Source of the DNA: Cordylochernes scorpioides | Lineage: Eukaryota > Arthropoda > Arachnida > Pseudoscorpiones > Chernetidae | DNA: 64,000 nucleotides | Direction of reading: 5' to 3' | Assembly: GCA_030710605.1 (NCBI GenBank) | Contig: CP092863.1 | Span: 105,696,099-105,760,098 of the forward strand | Shown here: in pieces, positions 1 to 15,000 of the stretch | Layout: each line of letters begins with the position of its first letter | Position numbering within the stretch: position 1 is the stretch's first letter | Made by a program: the position numbers and the translations under genes | The notes under the pieces: generated by a model | Seen by the model: only the letters and a program-made list of their open reading frames with translations | The model's database searches: none | Told to the model about the DNA's origin: nothing

Positions 1-2
1 AA

Positions 3-3000
3 AAAGAAGTGGAGGAAGACATTGAGGAGACGATAACCAAAGCAGTAAATGAATTCCTCACGAAGGAAAGAGAATATGAAATTATACAAGAAATAGAAGA
101 CGCCATCAAAAATGAACCAAAGGGGGGAAGAAACACTGAAAAAATCATTGAAGATTTCGGAAAGAAAGTCGAAGCCTGCCTACTGGAGGTGGCAGAAAAA
201 GATGCAAAAAATGAAGAAGAAAAAGAAGCTCGAAAATTAATCATGATCGAAGTGGCTGAAAGAATAATTATTAAAATGACCACGAAATTCCTCAGTCAAA
301 TTGAGGGAGCCATCACTAATGAGGAGGAAGATACTAAGGAAATTTCTGAAAAAGAAACGGAGAAAGAGAAACCTCTTCCTACTGAATTAAAGGAAGAAAT
401 CAAGGAAGAAGTTGATAGTGTCGAGAAAGAACCTTCCGAGAAAAAGGACATTAAAACAGAAGAAGAGGTGGAGGAAGACATTGAGGATATCATAGCAACA
501 GCCGTAAGTGATTTCCTCACGAAAGAAAGGGAAGATGAAATTATCAAAGAAATAGAAGATACCATCAAGAACGAACCAAAGGAAGGAAGAAGCACTGAAA
601 AAATCATTGAAGATTTCGGAAAGAAAATCGAGGCCTGTCTATTGGAGATGGCGGAAAAAGATGCAAAAAATGAAGAAGAAAAAGAAGCTCGAAAATTAAT
701 CATGATCGAAGTGGCTGAAAGAATAGTTATTAAATTGACCCCGAAATTCCTCGGTCAAATTGAGGGAGCAATCACTAAAGAGGATGAGGAGACTACGGAA
801 ATATCTGAGAAAGAAACGGAGAAAGAGAAAACTCTTCCTACTGAAATGAGGGAAGAAATCAAGGAAGAAGCTGAGAGTGGCGAGAAAGAACCTTCTGAGC
901 AAAAGGTTAGTAAAACAGAAGAAGTGGAGGAAGACATTGAGGATATCATAGCAACGGCAGTAAATGATTTCCTCACGAAGGAAAGGGAAGATGAAATTAT
1001 CAAAGAAATAGAAGACTCCATCAAGAATGAACCAAAGGGAGGAAGAAGCACTGAAAAAATCATTGAAGATTTCGGAAAGAAAATCGAGGCCTGTCTATTG
1101 GAGATGGCGGAAAAAGATGCAAAAAATGAAGAAGAAAAAGAAGCTCGAAAATTAATCATGATCGAAGTGGCTGAAAGAATAGTTATTAAAATGACCCCGA
1201 AATTCCTCGGTCAAATTGAGGGAGCAATCACTAAAGAGGATGAGGAGACTACGGAAATATCTGAGAAAGAAACGGAGAAAGAGAAAACTCTTCCTACTGA
1301 AATAAAGGAAGAAGCTGAGAGTGGCGAGAAAGAACCTTCTGAGCAAAAGGTTAGTAAAACAGAAGAAGAAGTGGAGGAAGACATTGAGGATATCATAGCA
1401 ACGGCAGTAAATGATTTCCTCACGAAGGAAAGGGAAGATGAAATTATCAAAGAAATAGAAGACTCCATCAAGAATGAACCAAAGGAAGGAAGAAGCACTG
1501 AAAAAATCATTGAAGATTTCGGAAAGAAAATCGAGGCCTGTCTATTGGAGGTGGCGGAAAAAGATGCAAAAAATGAAGAAGAAAAAGAAGCTCGAAAATT
1601 AATCATGATCGAAGTGGCTGAAAGAATAGTTATTAAAATGACTACAAAATTCCTCGGACAAATTGAGGGAGCGATCACTAAAGAGGAGGAAGATACTAAG
1701 GAAATTTCTGAAAAAGAAACGGAGAAAGAGAAAACTCTTCCTACTGAAATAAAGGAAGAAGTTGAGAGTGTCGAGAAAGAACCTTCCGAGAAAAAGGACA
1801 TTAAAACAGAAGAAGAAGTGGAGGAAGACATTGAGGATATCATAGCAACAGCCGTAAGTGATTTCCTCACGAAAGAAAGGGAAGATGAAATAATTAAAGA
1901 AATAGAAGACACCATCAAGAACGAACCAAAGGGAGGAAGAAACACTGAAAAAATCATTGAAGATTTCGGCAAGAAAATCGAGGCCTGTCTATTGGAGGTG
2001 GCGGAAAAAGATGCAAAAAATGAAGAAGAAAAAGAAGCTCGAAAATTAATCATGATCGAAGTGGCTGAAAGAATAGTTATTAAAATGACCACAAAATTCC
2101 TCGGACAAATTGAGGTAGCGATCACTAAAAAGGAGGAAGATACTAAGGAAATTTCTGAAAAAGAAACGGAGAGAGAGAAAACTCTTCCTACTGAAATAAA
2201 GGAAGAAGTTGAGAGTGTCGAGAAAGAACCTTCCGAGAAAAAGGACATTAAAACAGAAGAAGAAGTGGAGGAAGACATTGAGGATATCATAGCAACAGCC
2301 GTAAGTGATTTCCTCACGAAAGAAAGGGAAGATGAAATAATTAAAGAAATAGAAGACACCATCAAGAACGAACCAAAGGGAGGAAGAAACACTGAAAAAA
2401 TCATTGAAGATTTCGGAAAGAAAATCGAGGCCTGTCTATTGGAGGTGGCGGAAAAAGATGCAAAAAATGAAGAAGAAAAAGAAGCTCGAAAATTAATCAT
2501 GATCGAAGTGGCTGAAAGAATAGTTATTAAAATGACCACAAAATTCCTCGGACAAATTGAGGGAGCGATCACTAAAGAGGAGGAAGATACTAAGGAAATT
2601 TCTGAAAAAGAAATGGAGAAAGAGAAAACTCTTCCTACTGAATTAAAAGAAGAAATCAAAGATCACGCTGAGAGTGTCGAGAAAGAACCTTCCGAAAAAA
2701 AGGACATTAAAACAGAAGAAAAAGTGGAGGAAGACATTGAGGATATCATAGCAACAGCCGTAAGTGATTTCCTCACAAAAGAAAGGGAAGATGAAATTAT
2801 TAAAGAAATAGAAGACACCATCAAGAACGAACCAAAGGGAGGAAGAAGCACTGAAAAAATCATTGAAGATTTCGGAAAGAAAATCGAGGCCTGTCTTTTG
2901 GAGATGGCGGAAAAAGATGCAAAAAATGAAGAAGAAAAAGAAGTTCGAAAATTAATCATGATCGAAGTGGCTGAAAGAATAGTTATCAAAATGACCACAA

Positions 3001-6000
3001 AATTCCTCGGACAAATTGAGGGAGCAATCACTAAAGAGGAGAAAGATACTAAGGAAATTTCTGAAAAAGAAACGGAGAAAGAGAAAACTCTTCCTACTGA
3101 AATAAAGGAAGAAATCAAGAAAGAAGTTGAGAGTGGCGAGAAAGAACCTTCCGAGAAAAGGGTTAGTAAAACAGAAGAAGTGGAGGAAGACATTGAGGAT
3201 ATCATAGCAACGGCAGTAAATGATTTCCTCACGAAGGAAAGGGAAGATGAAATTATCAAAGAAATAGAAGATTCCATCAAAAATGAACCAAAGGGAGGAA
3301 GAAACACTGAAAAAATCATTGAAGATTTCGGAAAGAAAATCGAGGCCTGTCTATTGGAGGTGGCGGAAAAAGATGCAAAAAATGAAGAAGAAAAAGAAGC
3401 TCGAAAATTAATCATGATCGAAGTGGCTGAAAGAATAGTTATTAAAATGACCACAAAATTCCTCGGACAAATTGAGGGAGCGATCACTAAAGAGGAGGAA
3501 GATACTAAGGAAATTTCTGAAAAAGAAACGGAGAAAGAGAAAACTCTTCCTACTGAATTAAAAGAAGAAATCAAAGATCACGCTGAGAGTGTCGAGAAAG
3601 AACCTTCCGAAAAAAAGGACATTAAAACAGAAGAAGAAGTGGAGGAAGACATTGAGGATATGATAGCAACAGCAGTAAGTGATTTCCTCACGAAGGAAAG
3701 GGAGGATGAAATTATCCAAGAAATAGAAAACGCCATCAAAAACGAACCAAAGGGGGGAAGGAGCACTGAGAAGATTATTCAAGATTTCGGAAAGAAAATC
3801 GAAGCCTGTCTATTGGAATTGGCAGAAAAGGATACGGCAAATGAAGAAGAAAAAGAAGCTCGAAAGTTAATTATGATGGAAGTAGCTGAAAGAATAGTAA
3901 TTAAAATGACTATGAAATTCCTCAGTCAAATTGAAGGAAAGACCCCTAAAGATGATGAAGATATTAAGGAAATTTCTGAAAAAGAAGCGGAGGAAGACAT
4001 TGAGGAGACGATAGCAAAAGCAGTAAACGCATTCTTCACGAAGGAAAGAGAAAATAAAATTATCCAAGAAATAGAAGACGCCATCAAAAACGAACCAAAG
4101 GGAGGAAGGAGCACCGAAATGATAATAGAAGATGAAAGAAAGAAGGCCGAGGTATGTTTGTTGGAGGTGGCAGAAAAGGATATAACAAATGAGGAAGAAA
4201 AAGAAGCTCGAAAATTAATCATGATTGAAATTGTAGAAAGAATATTTAATAAAATAACAATGAAATTCACGGTATTAGATAGAGATATTGGTGAAAAAGA
4301 AATGGATAAGGAGAAAAAGCCCTCTACGGATCTCAAAGAGGTGGAAGTTAAAGAAGAAATAAAGAAAGAAGAATCTAAAATTGTTGAAACAGAATCAGCT
4401 GCCCAAAAATCAACTGAATTGGAAGAAGAATCTAAAGAAGATATAAAAGAGAAAATAACGACGGAGCTAAATGAATTCTTCACAAAAGAAGTAGAAGATG
4501 AAATCATCCAGGAAGTGGAAGACGCGATCAAAAATGAACCAAAGGAGGGAAGGAGCACCGAAATCATCATTAAAGATATCAGAAAGAAAGTCGAAGTTGG
4601 GTTATTGGAGATGCTGGAAAAGGAAATAACAGATGAAGTAGAAAAAGAAATTCGAAAAATAATCTTGATTGAAATAGTAGAAAGGGTATTTATTAAAATA
4701 ACAACTAAATTCACCTCCGAGGTTGAAGAAATTAAAAAAACAACTACCCCAGAGATGGATAAAGAAAAAAAGCTACCTGCCGAATTAAAAGAAGAGGAAA
4801 CCAAAGAAATAATGGAGAAAGAAGAAACTAAAGTTAGCGAAAAAGAACCTGACGAAACATTGACTATTGGAGTAGAAGAAGAAATGGAGGACGAAGATAT
4901 GAAGGATAGAATAACAAAAGAAGTTAATGCATACTTCACGAAAGAAGTAGAAGACGAAATTTTCCAAGAAGTGAAAGACGCTATTGAAAATGAACCAGAG
5001 GAAGGCCGAAGCATCAAAATCATAATTGAAGATATTAGAAAGAAATTCGAATCCGGACTATTACAACTTCTCGAAAAGGAAGTGACAGATGAAATAGAAA
5101 GAGAAATTCGAAAATTAATCCTAATTGAGATAACAGAAAGAATATTTGTTAAGATTTCTAAAACATTTTCATACGATGAAGACATAAGTGAAGAAATTAA
5201 AAAGCCAAAGGAGGTTGCTGAAAAAGAACCAGAGAAGACAATAGTCAGCAGAATAGAAGAGCCCGAAGAATTTTCTCGGAAAAAATTGGAAGAACCGAAA
5301 CCCTATGATGCTACCACGAGTAAAAGTAATGAAGAAGCAAGAAAATTGGTTAGCGAATCAACCGAAAAAGAAATTGAGGAAAAAATATCGAAATTTTTGG
5401 AAGAGGAAGAGGAGGAAAAAGAGTTCAGAAAAAAAATGACGGCGGACCTGACGGAATATTTCAGAAAAGAAATCGAAGAAGACATTGTTAAGGAAGTGAA
5501 AGCTGCGGTAGAAAATGAGCCAAAAGGAGGGAGATCCCCAGAACAGGTCATAGAAGAAATTAAAAGAAAATTCCAATCAGGAATAGATGAACTGGCAGAA
5601 AAGGAAACGAGTGAAGAAAAAGAAAAGGAGATTAAGAAGGCAGTTATAAAAGAAATTACGGATACCATATTTTCTGAAATAACCACTAGATTCGCCGAAG
5701 GCGTTGATAAGGTTGAGGCAGAGATAAAGAAAAAACGTGAGGCCAGAGAAGAAAAAATCGAAAAGGATGCAGATAGCAAAGAAATTAGCGAAGAGTTTAA
5801 AACAGAAATATCTGATGAAGCTGAGACAGAGAAAGAAATTGAAAAGGAAATTGTTGAGTCAATGGAAAAAGAAAAGGTCCCCAAAAAGGCTATTCCAACA
5901 GAAGTAATTGATTATTACACAGCTGAAATGTATGAAGAAATAATCGATATTACGATCAACCGGTTAATCAAAGAACCTAAAGTCAGAGAGGCCGTCAAAG

Positions 6001-9000
6001 AAAAGATTTCAGACGTGGAACTCGAAGAAATACTGAAGGAAGAAATTGAAGAGGAATACAGTGACATGTTCCAGAGGGAAGTTGTCATCGCCGTTGATGA
6101 AACCTTAGCCGAGATTCTCCGAACCAGAAGCCAAGAAGAGATAAGTAAAGAAATCGAAAGGTATAACATATTACAGACCATTGAAACGATTTGCACTGGA
6201 TTGACCGAGAAGATATCAAAAAGGGGATTTAAGAAATTCGTAAAAGAACCTGAAGAAAAGACAGTTGTTGTAAAGACAACAGAAGTGACCGCTAAGGATA
6301 TTAAAGATGATGAAGAACCAATAAAAAAGGATATTGAAGTTAGTGTTCAAGCAGAGCCAGATCATGTGGTTGCTGAAAAGGCTGAAACCTTGTCTAAAGA
6401 AATGGATGAGAAAGATGAAGTTGCCACAAAAGAAGAACCTGAAGAGAAGATAAAGATAATAAAAGAGACTGAAGTATCAAAAATCTCTACTGATGTCAGT
6501 TCCAAGGAATCAAAGGACGATGTTGCTGAACATGATATAGAAAAGGACGTTGAAGAAATGGTCGAAAAGGATCTTGTTAAAGAAGACTCTAAGGTAGCAG
6601 TTGAAATAGAATCTAAGGTTACTAAAATTGAAAAAGATATCAAAGAGGTTGATAAGAGTGCTAAAGAAAGCGAAGAAATCGATGAAAAGAAGGAGGTTCT
6701 AGAAGATGAAACTGAAAAAATAAAAGAAATCTTAGTAACCGAAGAGAAAGAAGCTGAAGAAGAAAAGGTTGAAAAAAAAGTTTTAGAGAAAGAACTAGAT
6801 GCTGCAAGAGCAATTGACAGCGATATTTCAAAGGATGATAAAGTAGCTGAAAAAGAAATGGTTTCAAAAATAGATAAAGAAATAAAGCCTGAAGAAAAGG
6901 AACCCAGGAAAGAGAAATTAGAGGTAGAGGATACTTCTTCTGAAGAAATTGAAGAGATTACTCATAAAGAAGCAGTTGAGATAGGCACTTTAGAAAAGGA
7001 AGACACAAAACTATCTAAAGTCAAAACCTTAAAAGAAGACATTAAACATGAAGTAGAGGCGGAAGAAAAAGTTCCTGGAAAGGAAATACAAAAAGATGGT
7101 GAAGCGAAAACATCTGGGAGGGAAAAAGATGTAATTAAAGAGGTTGCTAAAGAGAAGGTCCCTGAAGATGATACATTCAAAGACACAGTAGCAACCGTCG
7201 AAACAGAAATCACTGTAATTACAAAGATAAAGGAAGAAATTCCAAAAGAAACTAAAGAATCAGATGAAAAGAAAGTTGAAGAATCAACTGTAAAAGAGAC
7301 TACAGAGGTTATTGAAAAGGTTGTTGCGAAAGAAGTAGAAGCCACAGAAAAAATTGTAAAAGAACCTACTAAGATCAGTGACGAAGAAGAACAGGTACCA
7401 ATAAAAGAAAAATCTCCCACTGGAACCCAAGAGGTAACGCCAGTTGACGAAGGTAAAACTTCAGAAATTATTCTAAAAGAAACTATAGAAATGATTGAGG
7501 GCGTAAAAGAAGACAAAGCTCCATCTGTAAAAGAAGTTTCTCTGTCCGAGGTAACCGAAACTGCCGAAAAAGTTGAAGTAAGAAAAGAAAAGACACCTGT
7601 TGAAGAGGAAACTTTGACCATTACCGATAAAAAAAATGAGAAAGACGAACAAGATGAACAAATTTCTAAAGATTCTGAGGCAGAAAGTTTAACCGTGACT
7701 AAAAAGCTAGTAACCGCAGTGAGTGACGGGGAAAAAGATATTCAAGGAGAAGTTTTAGCAACCAGAAAAGCGGAAAAGATTGTAGAAATGCCTTCGAAGG
7801 AAGATAAGAAGTCGGACGAAGAGGAAGCGATTCCGAAACCTGATGAGACAAAATACACATTGAAAGAAGAATCTATCGATGTGGAAATTAAAGAGATTGC
7901 CCTTGAAAAGGAAACACGAGAGCCTGAAGAAATCCTCCATTTGGATAAAGAAAAAGATGTACCTCAAAAAGAAGAGGCTGTTGAAGACATAGCCAAAGAA
8001 ATACCTGAAAAAGGAGTTGAAATAGACGCATCTGAAAAGCCCTCAGATGACACGGGTTATACATTAAAAGAATTCCTAGAAGCGACGATAGAGATGAAAG
8101 ATTTTGAAAAAATAGCCGAATCTGAGCCAACGAAATCTAAAGAGACAGTCGAAAAAGAAGACTCCAAAGTTGTTGTAGAGGAAGTCCCTAAAAAGGAAGT
8201 GGAAATAGAAACTCCAAAATTATCGAGTGAGGAAGCAATTGCAAAACCTTTAGAAACAATAGATTCAAAAGATACTAAAGAGCATATTGATGTTTCTGAA
8301 AAAGTATCTGTAAAATCTGATATTGAGGAGGATATCCTTAAATCCCCAAAAGAAGAAAAGGCTGAAGATCTTGAGCGTGATGCCCAGTCAAAAGAACCAG
8401 TAGAAGTTACAAAAGAAATTGCAGAAAAGGCTGCTGTAAAGACTTCAGATGTGGATAGTAAAAAGGAATCAAAATTAAAAGAAGAGGGAAAAGAAATCAA
8501 ACCCGACGAAATAAAGAAGGAATTCGAACCAACGCCGTTGGTTGAGCTGAGTGCGGAAGTAGCTGAGATAGAGCTAGAGCTGATAGGTATTGAATTGGAA
8601 GACGTAGTTAAAGAAAAACCACAGGAACTGCAAAAAGAAACAATTAAAGAAGTAAAGGCTTCCGTTCTTGACGAACCAGTTCAGGAAGTTGAGAAAGAAA
8701 GTATGAAAACGAAAGAAGATGAAAAGATAGAAAAAAGTCCATCAACCGAAATCATAAAGGAGGCTAAAGAAGAGGTAAAGGAGACTGAAAAAGCTATTGA
8801 AATGGTAGTCGAAACCCAAATAGAAAAAGAAACAACCGTTTTGAAAGATGGTGATAAAGATTCTGATGGAGAACGAAAGGAAATCAAAGAAATCACCACG
8901 TTAGTTTGCGAAACCAAAGTCGAACCAAAGGATATAGTCATCACACCAAAAGATGGTCATACCCCTGAATCTGACAAGGAAACGACCGTCGAAATGGTTG

Positions 9001-12000
9001 TCGAAACGAAAGCTATTATCCCCTCTTTATCTGAAATAAAACCTGCAGAGACTAAGGACATAACCCAGGAAGAGGGAAAAGAAATGGTAGCTGAAAAAGA
9101 AACGAAGGACAAACCTAAATCACCAGATGGGAAAGTAGTAACCCAAATTACCGAAAAAGAAATAATTGAGATCAAAGAGAAAACACCTTCAAAGGACGAT
9201 GGAATTAAGAAAGAACCAGAAGACCTGGAGATTCAAGAAGAAATAACAAAAGATATAAGGACGTTAGATGCTGGTAAAGAAACTCCAAAAGATATGGCCA
9301 AGAAAGAGGCAGGGGATGTAAAAATGGAAACTAAGGAAGAAACTGGAGAAGAAAAGGATGCTGACAAGGAAACTGAGGAGAAAAAACTAACCAAAATAGA
9401 AGACACAAAAGAGCTCGAGACGAAAATTGAAGCGATTACAAAGGAAGAGACAAAGAAATTAGAATCTGAAAAAGAGGCGCCTAAAGCTGACAAAGAACCA
9501 AAAGAAATCATTAAAGAAGTCGAAATTACTACAACTACGTTTGAGGTAAAATCTGAAGCTATGGAAGAAGATAAAGATGACCTAGTTAAAACCGAAGAGA
9601 CTGTTGCAAAATCAGATGAAGTCTCAATTGAAATGATTCACAAGGAAGAAATCAAGACTATTGGAAAAGAAGAAATTCCAGTAGAAAAAATAGAAAAAAC
9701 GATTGAATATACCATGCAGATCTTGGAAGAGCCAAAGAAAGCTGAGGAAACGATTATTCAACAAGAACTCGGGAAAATAAAGATGGAAAAATCCCCTGAA
9801 GAAAAAGAACTTGATAAAGTGCCATCGCGAAAATCCTCCAAGGAAGATATCCTAAAGGACCACGAAGACGACGACAAAGTTGTTACCAAAACCGAAAAGA
9901 TAACCGTGACTGAAATTATAGAAAAAACCCAAGAAGATAAAGAACCATCACGAAAATTCTCCAAGGAAGAAATATTAAAAGACCACGAAGATGATGAAAA
10001 GGTTGGTACCAGAAGCGAAAAACTAACCGTGACCGAGGTTATTGAAACCAAACAGTCTGAAGAGGACAGTAAAGACATTACTCAGGCCGAAAAAATCGAT
10101 ATTTTAAAAGTTGAATCCGACATTTCCGAGGAAGAGGGCGCTGCTTATGTCGATAGGGTGATAGAAATGCACTCGGAGGTAAAAAAAGACGATGCTGGGA
10201 AAGTGAAAGATGAGAAACCGTCCAAAGAGGAAGAGATCATAATAATGAGTGTAAAGGAAGACTTAAAGGCAAAACCCAAGGAAGCCACTGAGGCTGATAA
10301 ATCGGCAGCCAAAGAAGTAAAAGCACCAGAGGAAAAGACTATCGAAAGGGTCAGCTCTCCAGAAGAACCTACTCAGAAGGAAATCGAGACAAAAGAAACT
10401 ACACTTAAGATAACCAAAGTTGACGTATCACCGAAGGAAAAGACCTTTGATTCTAAAGAGAGAATTGTAATTGAAAAAGAGTTGTCAGAAGACCTGGGTA
10501 GACAAGCAGAGGAAAAAGAGGTAGAAAAACCAGAATCGGTGGTAAAAGAGGACAAAAAACCTAAAGATGACATCGACGATGTCGCAACAGTTGAAAAAGT
10601 GACTATTACCAAAGTGACAACAGTCACTACAGAGTCAAAGCCAGAAGAAGGGAAGGATATTGAACAGAAGGAAAGAGCCAAAATGCCGGCTATGGTTGAG
10701 GATGTAACTTTAGATAAAGAAGGTAAGGACGTTGAAAAAGTTATAGAAGTTCACACCACAACAGAAACTCGTGAAATCCTCACAACAAAGGAGGAACCCA
10801 AGATACCTTCGGGAAAATCATCACCCACTAAGGACATCACACCTTCTCATGAAGAGGAGCCTAAGACTGAAACTGAAAAGAAGATCACTCCAGATCAGGA
10901 TACAGGCACTATAATAACTGAAATTAGAAAGATTACAACGACGACAACTGAAAAGGTCATTGAAGAACCCTCAGAGGACGAGGTGGTAGAGCGTATCCCA
11001 CCCTCAAGCATGGAAACACAGAGAACCATGAGTCCTTCATCTGAAATAATCACAACCGAGGTTAGGGAGATAAAAGATGGTATCGAAACGGTTAAGACAA
11101 CAGAAAAGGTTACAACTGTAGATGATGAAAAGGAAACGAGCGTAGTGACGAAGACAGTTGAAAGCAAGCCGTTGATGGACAGTGATGACAAGGAAACAAG
11201 AAAAGAGCTTGACACAGATAAACTTGAGTCAACATCCCCAGAAACTGTAGATACAGTCACCGTGGTAACTAAAACCACAACCATCACGACCGATGATGGC
11301 ACGAGCAAAGAGCCCGACTCCGATAAACTTGAGTCAACATCCCCAGAAACTGTGGATACAGTCACCGTGGTAACTAAAACCACAACCATCGTAAGTGAGA
11401 TTGACGGCATTCCTTCATCCGAGAAAATAACAACCGAAACTAAAGAAATAAAGGATGGAGTCGAAACGATCAAGACGACAGAAAAATTAACAGCCGTCGA
11501 GGATGAAGAAGAAACGAGCGTGGTGCTGAAGACAGTTGAAAGCAAGCAGGTAGTCGAAAGTGATGACAAGGAAGCGAGCATAGAGCCCGACTCAGATAAA
11601 CTTGAGTCAACATCCCCAGAAGCTATGGATACAGTCACCGTGGTAACTAAAATCACAACCATCACGACTGATGATGGCACTAGCAAAGAGCCCGACTCCG
11701 ATAAACTTGTGTCGACCCCCGAAACTGTGGATACAGTCACCGTGATAACTAAGACCACAACCATCGTGAGTGAGATTGATGGCACTCCCTCATCCGAAAA
11801 AATAACAACCGAAACTACAGAAATAAAGGATGGCGTCGAAACGATCAAGACGACAGAAAAATTAACAGCCGTCGAGGATGAAGAAGAAACGATCGTGTTG
11901 ATGAAGACAGTTGAAAGCCTAGCGGCGGTAGAAAGTGATGACAAGGGAACGAAAAAAGAGCCAGACTTCGATAAGCTTGAGCCAACATCTCCAGAAACTT

Positions 12001-15000
12001 TGGATACAGTCACCGTGGTAACTAAAACCACAACCATCACGACTGATGATGGGACGAGCAAAGAGCCCGACTCCGATAAACTTGAGTCAACCCCAGAAAC
12101 TGTGGATACAGTCACCGTTGTAACTAAAGCCACAACCATCACGACTGATGTTGATGGCACGAGCAAAGAGCCCGACTCCGATAAACTTGAGTCAACCCCA
12201 GAAACTGTGGATACAGTCACCGTAGTAACTAAAACCACAACCATCACGACTGATGATGGGACGAGCAAAGAGCCTGACTCCGATAAACTTGAGTCAACAT
12301 CCCCAGAAACTGTGGATACAGTCACCGTGGTAACTAAAACCACAACCATCACGACTGATGTTGATGGCACGAGCAAAGAGCCCGACTCCGATAAACTTGA
12401 GTCAGCCCCAGAAACTGTGGATACAGTCACCGCGGTAACTAAAACCACAAGCATCGTCAGTGAGATTGACGGCACTCCTTCATCTGAGAAAATAACAACC
12501 GAAACTAAAGAAATAAAGGATGGAGTCGAAACGATCAAGACGACAGAAAAATTAGCAACCGTCGAGGATGAAAAAGAAACGAGCGTGGTAACGAAAACAG
12601 TTGATAGTAAGCAGGTAGTGGAAACGAGCAAAGAGCCCGACTCAGATAAACTTGAGTCTACATCTCCAGAAACTGTGGATACAGTCACCGTGGAAACTAA
12701 AACCACAACCATCACGAATGATGTTGATGGCACGAGCAAAGAGCCCGACTCCGATAAACTTGAGTCAGCCCCAGAAACTGCGGATACAGTCACCGTGGTA
12801 ACTAAAACCACAAGCATCGTGAGTGAGATTGACGGCACTCCTTCATCCGAGAAAATAACAACCGAAACTAAAGAAATAAAGGATGGAGTCGAAACGATCA
12901 AGACGACAGAAAAAGTCACAACCGCCGAGGATGAAAAAGAAACGAGCGTGGTAATGAGAACAGTTGAAAGTAAGCAGGTAGTGGAAACGAGCAAAGAGCC
13001 TGACTCAGATAAACTTGAGTCTACATCTCCAGAAACTGTGGATACAGTCACCGTGGTAACTAAAACCACAACCATCACGACTGATGTTGATGGCACGAGC
13101 AAAGAACCCGACTCCGATAAACTTGAGTCAACATCCCCAGAAACTGTGGATACAGTCACCGTGGTAACTAAAACCACAACCATCGTGAGTGAGATTGACG
13201 GCACTCCTTCATCCGAGAAAATAACAACCGAAACTAAAGAAATAAAGGATGGAATCGAAACGATCAAGACGACAGAAAAAATAGCAACCGTCGAGGATGA
13301 AATAGAAACGAGCGTGGTGACGAAGACAGTTGAAAGCAAGCAGGTAGTCGAAAGTGATGACAAGGAAGCGAGCAAAGAGCCCGACTCAGATAAACTTGAG
13401 TCAACATCTCCAGAAACTGTGGATACAGTCACCGTGGTAACTGAAACCACAACCATCACGACTGATGATGGCACTAGCAAAGAGCCCGACTCCGATAAAC
13501 TTGAGTCAACCCCAGAAACTGTGGATACAGTCACCGTGGTAACTAAAACCACAACCATCGTGAGTGAGATTGACGGCACTCCTTCATCTGAGAAAATAAC
13601 AACCGAAACTAAAGAAATAAAGGATGGCGTCGAAACGATCAAGACGACAGAAAAATTAACAACCGTCGAGGATGAAGAAGAAACGAGCGTGGTGATGAAG
13701 ACAGTTGAAAGCCTAGCGGCGGTAGAAAGTGATGAAAAGGAAGTGAGAAAAGAGCCCGACTCCGATAAACTTGAGTCAGCCCCAGAAACTATGGATACAG
13801 TCACCGTGGTAACTAAAACCACAACCATCACGACTGATGTTGATGGCACGAGCAAAGAGCCAGACTCAGATAAACTTGAGACAACATCCCCAGAAACTAT
13901 GGATACAGTCACCGTGGTAACTAAAACCACAACCATCACGACTGATGTTGATGGCACGAGCAAAGAGACAGACTCAGATAAACTTGAGTCAACATCCCCA
14001 GAAACTGTAGATACAGTCACCGTGGTAACTAAAACCACAACCATCACGGCTGATGTTGATGGCACGAGCAAAGAGCCCGACTCCGATAAACTTGAGTCAG
14101 CCCCAGAAACTGTGGATACAGTCACCGTGGTAACTAAAACCACAACCATCGTGAGTGAGATTGACGGCATTCCTTCATCTGAGAAAATAACAACCGAAAC
14201 TAAAGAAATAAAGGATGGAGTCGAAACGATCAAGACGACAGAAAAATTAACAGCCGTCGAGGATGAAGACGAAACGAGCGTGGTGATGAAGACAGTTGAA
14301 AGCAAGCAGGTTGTCGAAAGTGATGACAAGGAAGCGAGCAAAGAGCCCGACTCCGATAAACTTGAGTCAACCCCAGAAACTGTGGATACAGTCACCGTGG
14401 TAACTAAAACCACAACCATCGTGAGTGAGATTGACGGCATTCCTTCATCTGAGAAAATAACAACCGAAACTAAAGAAATAAAGGATGGAGTCGAAACGAT
14501 CAAGACGACAGAAAAATTAACAGCCGTCGAGGATGAAGACGAAACGAGCGTGGTGATGAAGACATTTGAAAGCAAGCAGGTTGTCGAAAGTGATGACAAG
14601 GAAGCGAGCAAAGAGCCCGACTCAGATAAACTTGAGTCAACATCCCCAGAAACTATGGATACAGTCACCGTGGTAACCAAAACCACAACCATCACGACTG
14701 ATGATGGGACGAGCAAAGAGCCCGACTCCGATATGCTTGAGCCAACAACTCCAGAAACTGTGGATACAGTCACCGTGGTAACTAAAACCACAACCATCAC
14801 GACTGATGTTGATGGCACGAGCAAAGAACCCGACTCCGATAAACTTGAGTCAACATCCCCAGAAACTGTGGATACAGTCACCGTGGTAACTAAAACCACA
14901 ACCATCACGACTGATGATGGGACGAGCAAAGAGCCCGACTCCGATAAGCTTGAGCCAACAACTCCAGAAACTGTGGATACAGTCACCGTGGTAACTAAAA

